From positions 1-10,226 of the forward strand of contig JBBQNR010000095.1 of NCBI GenBank assembly GCA_038330145.1: a stretch of DNA of 10,226 bases. Direction: 5' to 3'. Under the pieces are notes generated by a model. It saw nothing but the letters and a program-made list of their open reading frames with translations. It searched no databases and was not told the DNA's origin. The translations under genes and the position numbers were made by a program. Source of the stretch: JBBQNR01 sp038330145 (GTDB lineage: Bacteria > Actinomycetota > Thermoleophilia > Solirubrobacterales > JBBDJG01). Of the stretch, positions 6,386-10,226 are shown in pieces. Numbering within the stretch: the stretch's first letter is position 1; each line of letters begins with the position of its first letter.

Positions 6386-6489
6386 GCCCACTCGGCCGAG
6401 CGGTCGGTGCGGCTTGCCCATGCGTATTGCCAGCGCTGCCTCGATCCCGATCGGGTTCCGCTCCTCAGCATTTGTCGTTCCGTTCACAC

Positions 6490-6554
6490 GCCCCTAGCGT
6501 CAGCCCGGTCGAAGGTCTTACCTCAAGTTGCTTCTTGACCATTAGACTAGGGGC
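6490..6554. repeat. 8-bp inverted repeat around a 49-base spacer
   Basis: GCCCCTAG (6490-6497) is matched exactly by CTAGGGGC (6547-6554). The arms could pair as a long-loop hairpin or be a binding site. The enclosed segment is richer in A/T than the surroundings. No element is recognised, and chance is possible. Confidence 0.35.
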
Positions 6555-6665
6555 TCGACCTCCTGATCCTGGAGACGCAGCCGCAGCACGTCGAGAGCGC
6601 GGGCCTTAACCGTAAGAACGCGCGATGAACGGACGCTAGAGAGCAACCGATTCCGGAGGCTCCGA

Positions 6666-6959
6666 ATGTCCGACGAGCACGACAGCGACATCGACAAGAC
6701 TCGCCACTCCGATCGCGCGCGTGGCGCGTTCGATTCCCCTCATCATCCGCCGCTGACCGATCCCGAGACCAATCCGCGCGGCGTCCGCCACCTCGACGAG
6801 ACCGCTCAGGACCAAATGCCGGTCCTCGACCGTCCGCGCTGCCAGGCCGCGCAGGCCCGTCGCTCGCGGATGATCGCCGCCGCAACCCAGGTCCTGAAGA
6901 AAGCGGCCAACCGCCCGGAAGCCTCCCGCTCCGGCCGCGACAGTTCGAGGGCTCCGTAG
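6666..6959 (+). CDS. Hypothetical protein, 97 residues, hydrophilic
   Basis: Not recognised. The start is supported by GGAGG (6655-6659), 6 bases before ATG. The product is strongly hydrophilic. It starts acidic and His/Asp-rich (M-S-D-E-H-D-S-D-I-D-K-T-R-H-S-D), has a Pro-rich middle (H-P-P-L-T-D-P-E-T-N-P-R-G-V), and ends basic with a possible helix A-R-R-S-R-M-I-A-A-A-T-Q-V-L-K-K-A. No membrane segment or signal peptide is seen, and much of it is probably disordered. The stop is only 5 bases before the next start, so it looks like the first gene of a run leading to the glycosylase. Long minus-strand frames overlap it but lack family similarity. Confidence 0.55.
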   Translation: MSDEHDSDIDKTRHSDRARGAFDSPHHPPLTDPETNPRGVRHLDETAQDQMPVLDRPRCQAAQARRSRMIAAATQVLKKAANRPEASRSGRDSSRAP

Positions 6960-6964
6960 CGGAC

Positions 6965-7324
6965 ATGAACGCCGCAACCCCGCCAGATCCCCGTCACACC
7001 CAGACCCTCGAGTTGAGCTGGGACGAAGTCAACGACGCGCTGACAGCGCTCGTGGGCTCGCGCGTCGCGGTCCGGGTCGTCGATCAAAGCGATCCAGAGA
7101 CACTCGTGGCCGTCTTCCGTGGGCACCTCGGAACGCCCACGCCCGGGAAGCACCCGACGCTCTTCTGGCCGGTCCGCGCCGACAGCGAAGCCGAGCCCGG
7201 CGACATGGAGGAGACCGGCATCCACCTGCACCGCGACCGCTTTCACGCGAGCCTCGCCAATCCCGGACGCACGATCTTGCACATCGTTCAGGGCCCAGTG
7301 ATCGTCAACGTGCGTGGTGTCTAG
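6965..7324 (+). CDS. Hypothetical protein, 119 residues
   Basis: Not recognised. ATG at 6965 follows the previous stop by 5 bases, and the end overlaps the glycosylase start by 11 bases, so translation is probably coupled on both sides. The protein is acidic and soluble. After a short leader it reads L-E-L-S-W-D-E-V-N-D-A-L-T-A-L-V-G, then alternating strands (V-A-V-R-V-V-D, V-A-V-F-R-G, T-L-F-W-P-V) and a final G-R-T-I-L-H-I-V-Q-G-P-V-I-V-N-V-R. The pattern suggests a small beta-rich domain with one N-terminal helix. No Cys and no cofactor motif are seen. Its neighbours hint at a link to DNA repair, but this is only inferred from position. Confidence 0.7.
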   Translation: MNAATPPDPRHTQTLELSWDEVNDALTALVGSRVAVRVVDQSDPETLVAVFRGHLGTPTPGKHPTLFWPVRADSEAEPGDMEETGIHLHRDRFHASLANPGRTILHIVQGPVIVNVRGV

Positions 7325-8291
7325 CGCGCCGACACACCACGCGACCGCGCGCCTAGTAGCACCGGGCCATAGGCAGCTGGTGATCGAGCCGCGTCCCCCG
7401 TTCCGTCTCGACCTCACGGCCTGGGCGCTGCGTCGCCGCGCCCACAACGCGATCGATCGTTGGGACGGACAGGTCTATAGGCGGGCGCTCTCGCTCGGCA
7501 GCGAGGCGATCGCGCTCTCCGTGACCCAGAGCGGTTCACCAGATGCGCCGCGCCTCACGATCACGCTTTGCGGCGGGCATCTCGATCGGCGCGCCGAGAC
7601 GATCGCGCGCGAAGCGCTGGGCAGGCTCCTCGGGCTCACTATCGACCTGTCGGGATTCGCGACGCTCGCTGCGGAGGATCCGCTGCTCGACTCGCTCGCA
7701 CGCCGCCTGCGTGGGCTCAAGCCGCCACGCTTTCCCACCGTCTTCGAGGCGCTCGTCAACGGCATCGCCTGCCAACAGCTGTCGATCACCGTAGGGATCC
7801 ACCTGCTGGGCCGACTGACCGAAGCGCACGGACGTTTGGTCCCCGCGGACCCCGGTGAGCTGCGGGCGTTTCCCGGTCCGGCAGACCTCGCGTCGGTAAC
7901 ACTTGACGAGCTCAACGGCATGGGATTCAGCCTGGCCAAGGCGCGGACGATCGTCGAGACCGCCGCGGCGATAGTCGACGGCGACCTCGAGCTGGAGTCG
8001 CTCGAAGGCATCGACGACCGAGCGGCGATCGAACGTCTGACCAGCCTGCGCGGCGTTGGCCGCTGGACAGCGGAGTACGTGATGCTGCGCGGCCTGGGAC
8101 GCCTGCACGTCTTCCCCGGAGACGACGTCGGCGCGCGCAACAAGCTCAAACGCTTCTTCGACATCGATAGCCCCCTCGACTACGACGAAATCGCACGGCT
8201 GCTCGCGCGCTGGCGCCCCTACGCGGGGGTCGTCTACTTCCACCTGCTACTCGACTCGCTGGCCGAGGCCGGGCTTGTGAGAGCGCCGTGA
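7314..8291 (+). CDS. AlkA-like DNA-3-methyladenine glycosylase (HhH-GPD)
   Basis: This encodes a 325-residue base-excision repair glycosylase of the HhH-GPD superfamily, which removes alkylated purines from DNA. The hairpin-helix-hairpin reads L-R-G-V-G-R-W-T-A (245-253), and the catalytic Asp lies in F-P-G-D-D-V-G (267-273), as in E. coli AlkA. N-terminal P-F-R-L-D-L-T-A-W-A-L-R-R-R (29-42) followed by N-A-I-D-R-W-D-G matches the actinobacterial AlkA-like relatives. A helix with N-G-I-A-C-Q-Q-L-S (149-157) opens the catalytic domain. No Cys-x6-Cys iron-sulfur loop is present, so it is of the AlkA type and not the EndoIII type. Two GTGs (7314, 7317) overlap the preceding gene by 8-11 bases; a later GTG near 7381 is also possible. 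No good ribosome binding site is visible, which fits coupling. Confidence 0.9.
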   Translation: MVSSAPTHHATARLVAPGHRQLVIEPRPPFRLDLTAWALRRRAHNAIDRWDGQVYRRALSLGSEAIALSVTQSGSPDAPRLTITLCGGHLDRRAETIAREALGRLLGLTIDLSGFATLAAEDPLLDSLARRLRGLKPPRFPTVFEALVNGIACQQLSITVGIHLLGRLTEAHGRLVPADPGELRAFPGPADLASVTLDELNGMGFSLAKARTIVETAAAIVDGDLELESLEGIDDRAAIERLTSLRGVGRWTAEYVMLRGLGRLHVFPGDDVGARNKLKRFFDIDSPLDYDEIARLLARWRPYAGVVYFHLLLDSLAEAGLVRAP

Positions 8292-8322
8292 GCCGTCAGG
8301 CGACAGCCATGCGCTCGCGGGT

Positions 8323-10149
8323 GTGGCGCCCGCCGGGGCGTCGAGCCGAGTCTCAAATTGGCCGAATCTCGCCCGCGGACGCCGAGGCGTGAGCGAAGAG
8401 CCTTCGGCGGACGATCGAGGCACGTCGGCCTCCAACGAGGCTGAGCTTCAGGACGAGTACCTCCAAACGGCGCTGCTCGGCGACGAGCAGGCTCATCCCC
8501 GGATGCTGCTCAGCCGGGTGCACGTGCGTCTGGGCGACCGCTTCTTCTCGGTGTGGTGGGCGATACCAATCCTCGTCGGCGTCGGCGTCGGCGTCGTGCT
8601 CGCCGCAAAGCTCTATGCCGCAAGCAGTGCTGGCCAGGCGCTGATGACCAGCCATCGCTGCATCGCGCACGGCCCGCCCGTCCCGCACGGCATCCCGGCC
8701 TTCGTGCGCTGGACGCACCTGCTGACGTTTTTCTTCCTGGTCATCATCGTGCGCTCGGGCCTGCAGATACTCGCCGATCACCCACGGCTGTACACGAAGG
8801 TCCACTGCACGCCGGGGCAGGAGTGGCTGCGTTTTCGCGGTCCGGTTCCGACCGAGCAGGTGTGGACGGCCAAACAAGACGCGATCATGCTCAGCCCGCT
8901 CGTCGGGCTGCCCGGCGGGCGCCACACGATCGGTGTGGCGCGGCACTGGCACTTCATCTTCGACATCCTTTTTGTGGTCACCGGCGTGACTTACGCCGTG
9001 TTCTTCTTCGCCACGCCGTGGGTGCATCGGCTGCTGCCCGCCCACCTGTCGCTGTTCCCTGACGCGGCCTCTTGTGCGGTCACCTATTTGAGCTTGCACC
9101 TTCCGGACGGGCCGAGCGGATTCTTCCGCTATGACGCATTGCAGCAGCTGACTTACTTCTCGATCATCTTCATCCTCGGCCCGCTCGCGGTCCTCACCGG
9201 CCTGGCGATGTCGCCGGCCTTGGACAATCGCTTCGGCTGGTACGCGCGGCTGTTCGGGAACCGCCAGATCGCCCGCTCGCTCCACTTCCTGGTCATGCTC
9301 TCCTTCGTGGTCTTCTTCCTCGGCCACATGGCACTGGTCGCGCTGACTGGCTTCGCACCCAATCTCAACCACATCACCTTGGGCGTCGACCGCAATGATC
9401 TGAACGGCTTCGGTATATGGCTGCTCGTGATCGTCGTCGTGATCGGCTTCAACGTCTTGGCGGTGCGGCTATCCTGGACCCACACGCGCTTGCTGCAACG
9501 CCTCTCCAACGCCACTGTGGGTAGGGCAATGACACTGCTTTTCGATCACTTCGCCCCCAAGGTGGAATACCAGCGCAAGGACATCAGTCCGTACTTCTGG
9601 CCCAATCACACTCGCCTTCCCGAGGGTCCTGAGTGGGAGCGCTTGCGCGACGGTGATTTCCGCGACTACCGACTCAAAGTTCACGGCCTCGTCGAGCATG
9701 CCGTCGAGCTGTCTCTTACCGAGCTGCAGCGGATGGCCAAGCACGAGCAGATCACGATGCACAATTGCATCCAGGGCTGGTCAGGCATCGCCGAGTGGGG
9801 CGGCCTGTCGTTCTCGGCCCTGATCGACCTGGTGCGCCCCGAACCCGAGGCGCAATGGGTCATGTTCTACTCGTTTCAGAAGGGTGAGGACGGCGGCGCC
9901 TACTACGACTCTCACAGCATTCACGATCTGCGCCACCCTCAGAGCCTGCTCGCATACGAAATGAACGGTGAACGCCTGCCGATCCTGCACGGCCGGCCGC
10001 TGCGCCTGCGGGTCGAGAACCAGCTCGGTTTTAAGCACGTCAAATGGATCAGCGAGATCGAGTTCGTCCGTCACTTCTCAGAGCGCTACGCAGGCTACGG
10101 TGGCTACCAGGAGGACCACGAGTTCTTCGGCTACCGTGACCAGATCTAG
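8323..10149 (+). CDS. Cytochrome b561-type domain fused to a molybdopterin (sulfite oxidase-fold) domain
   Basis: This 608-residue membrane protein has two parts. Residues about 60-385 form a cytochrome b-type domain with about six membrane segments (near 77-98, 127-150, 207-230, 272-296, 317-342 and 363-382). Candidate haem ligands are H132 in R-W-T-H-L-L, H208/H210 in R-H-W-H-F-I-F-D, H321 and H335. Residues about 420-608 fit the molybdopterin-binding domain of sulfite oxidase/MsrP proteins. C482 in M-H-N-C-I-Q-G-W-S-G-I-A-E-W-G-G is at the position of the Mo-ligating Cys. G-L-S-F-S-A-L, P-I-L-H-G-R-P-L-R-L and a K-H-V-K-W-I-S-E-I-E ending are also family-like. In MsrPQ these are separate proteins. 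No Tat signal is seen; the N-terminus is predicted cytoplasmic. Start is uncertain: GTG 8323 (longest) or GTG 8389, both with weak ribosome binding sites. Substrate unknown; electrons probably pass between quinone and Mo via haem. Confidence 0.85.
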   Translation: MAPAGASSRVSNWPNLARGRRGVSEEPSADDRGTSASNEAELQDEYLQTALLGDEQAHPRMLLSRVHVRLGDRFFSVWWAIPILVGVGVGVVLAAKLYAASSAGQALMTSHRCIAHGPPVPHGIPAFVRWTHLLTFFFLVIIVRSGLQILADHPRLYTKVHCTPGQEWLRFRGPVPTEQVWTAKQDAIMLSPLVGLPGGRHTIGVARHWHFIFDILFVVTGVTYAVFFFATPWVHRLLPAHLSLFPDAASCAVTYLSLHLPDGPSGFFRYDALQQLTYFSIIFILGPLAVLTGLAMSPALDNRFGWYARLFGNRQIARSLHFLVMLSFVVFFLGHMALVALTGFAPNLNHITLGVDRNDLNGFGIWLLVIVVVIGFNVLAVRLSWTHTRLLQRLSNATVGRAMTLLFDHFAPKVEYQRKDISPYFWPNHTRLPEGPEWERLRDGDFRDYRLKVHGLVEHAVELSLTELQRMAKHEQITMHNCIQGWSGIAEWGGLSFSALIDLVRPEPEAQWVMFYSFQKGEDGGAYYDSHSIHDLRHPQSLLAYEMNGERLPILHGRPLRLRVENQLGFKHVKWISEIEFVRHFSERYAGYGGYQEDHEFFGYRDQI

Positions 10150-10226
10150 CGCGAGCAGATCGCCCGCCACCGGGACACAGGTGATCGAGGCTTCCCCGGA
10201 TGCGAGTCAACGTGCTCGCCAGTACC

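Larger units (their letters stand above)
6170..6665. other. Non-coding region of about 500 bases with short repeats
   Basis: No convincing gene on either strand. It holds a run of nine G (6331-6339), three tandem GCCTGG units (6365-6382) and an 8-bp inverted repeat (6490-6497 and 6547-6554). Base use is less G/C-biased around 6470-6550 than in the neighbouring genes. The promoter of the downstream hypothetical-glycosylase run should lie here. Confidence 0.45.

Noticed and set aside
6166..6609. Open plus-strand frame of 147 codons after the NDH-2-like gene
   Set aside because: It runs through a nine-G stretch and a tandem repeat, lacks a good ribosome binding site and has no family-like pattern.
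6806..7447. Open minus-strand frame of 213 codons over the two small genes
   Set aside because: It lies opposite plus-strand genes with good start signals and tight spacing, and no recognisable motif is seen.
8309..8391. A 26-codon ORF ending in a GTGA overlap with the alternative start at 8389
   Set aside because: Too short, Arg-rich and without a clear ribosome binding site; it may only be chance.
8353..9372. A 339-codon minus-strand frame opposite the cytochrome b domain
   Set aside because: Its His/Glu/Arg-rich composition is what antisense of membrane helices gives; no family similarity is seen.
10200..10226. ATG at 10200 opening a frame at the window edge
   Set aside because: Only nine codons are visible and the ribosome binding site is weak, so a gene cannot be supported.

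Overview
This is a GC-rich bacterial window with strong third-position GC bias and GTG starts. It carries IS30-type debris, a UspA-like protein, a DUF2231/Rieske module and an AlkA-type glycosylase. Together these suggest a high-GC actinobacterium, possibly Thermoleophilia/Solirubrobacterales; the lineage is inferred from gene style only. No rRNA, tRNA or CRISPR array was seen.

Layout. Positions 1-91 hold the end of a LuxR/NarL-type response regulator, convergent with a YceI-family lipid-binding protein on the minus strand (115-687). Next comes a zone of gene decay (about 991-1804). It contains a hemerythrin-like HHE gene broken by a one-base frameshift, then an IS30-family transposase remnant whose two adjoining halves lie on opposite strands, as if part of it had inverted. 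A small UspA-like protein with a very good ribosome binding site follows (1954-2403).

The centre is a redox block: a ferredoxin-reductase-type FAD/NAD(P)H oxidoreductase (2800-4074), a decayed DUF2231-Rieske gene (about 4104-4706), a possible 35-residue small protein (4722-4829) and a type II NADH dehydrogenase-like flavoprotein (4826-6169). The DUF2231-Rieske gene has lost its N-terminal half and its normal start, and one of its four [2Fe-2S] ligands is changed from Cys to Ser. A non-coding stretch of about 500 bases follows. After it a tight gene run encodes two unrecognised small proteins (6666-6959 and 6965-7324), an AlkA-like DNA glycosylase (7314-8291) and a large membrane protein (8323-10149). 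That last protein joins a di-haem-type cytochrome b to a sulfite-oxidase-fold molybdopterin domain.

Functionally, the intact genes point to electron transfer between NAD(P)H, quinone and a molybdenum enzyme, plus stress and repair functions. The window's most distinctive points are the ligand-less, 5'-truncated Rieske gene, the one-polypeptide cytochrome b-molybdopterin enzyme, the inverted IS30 remnant and the possible small ORF coupled to the NDH-2-like gene.
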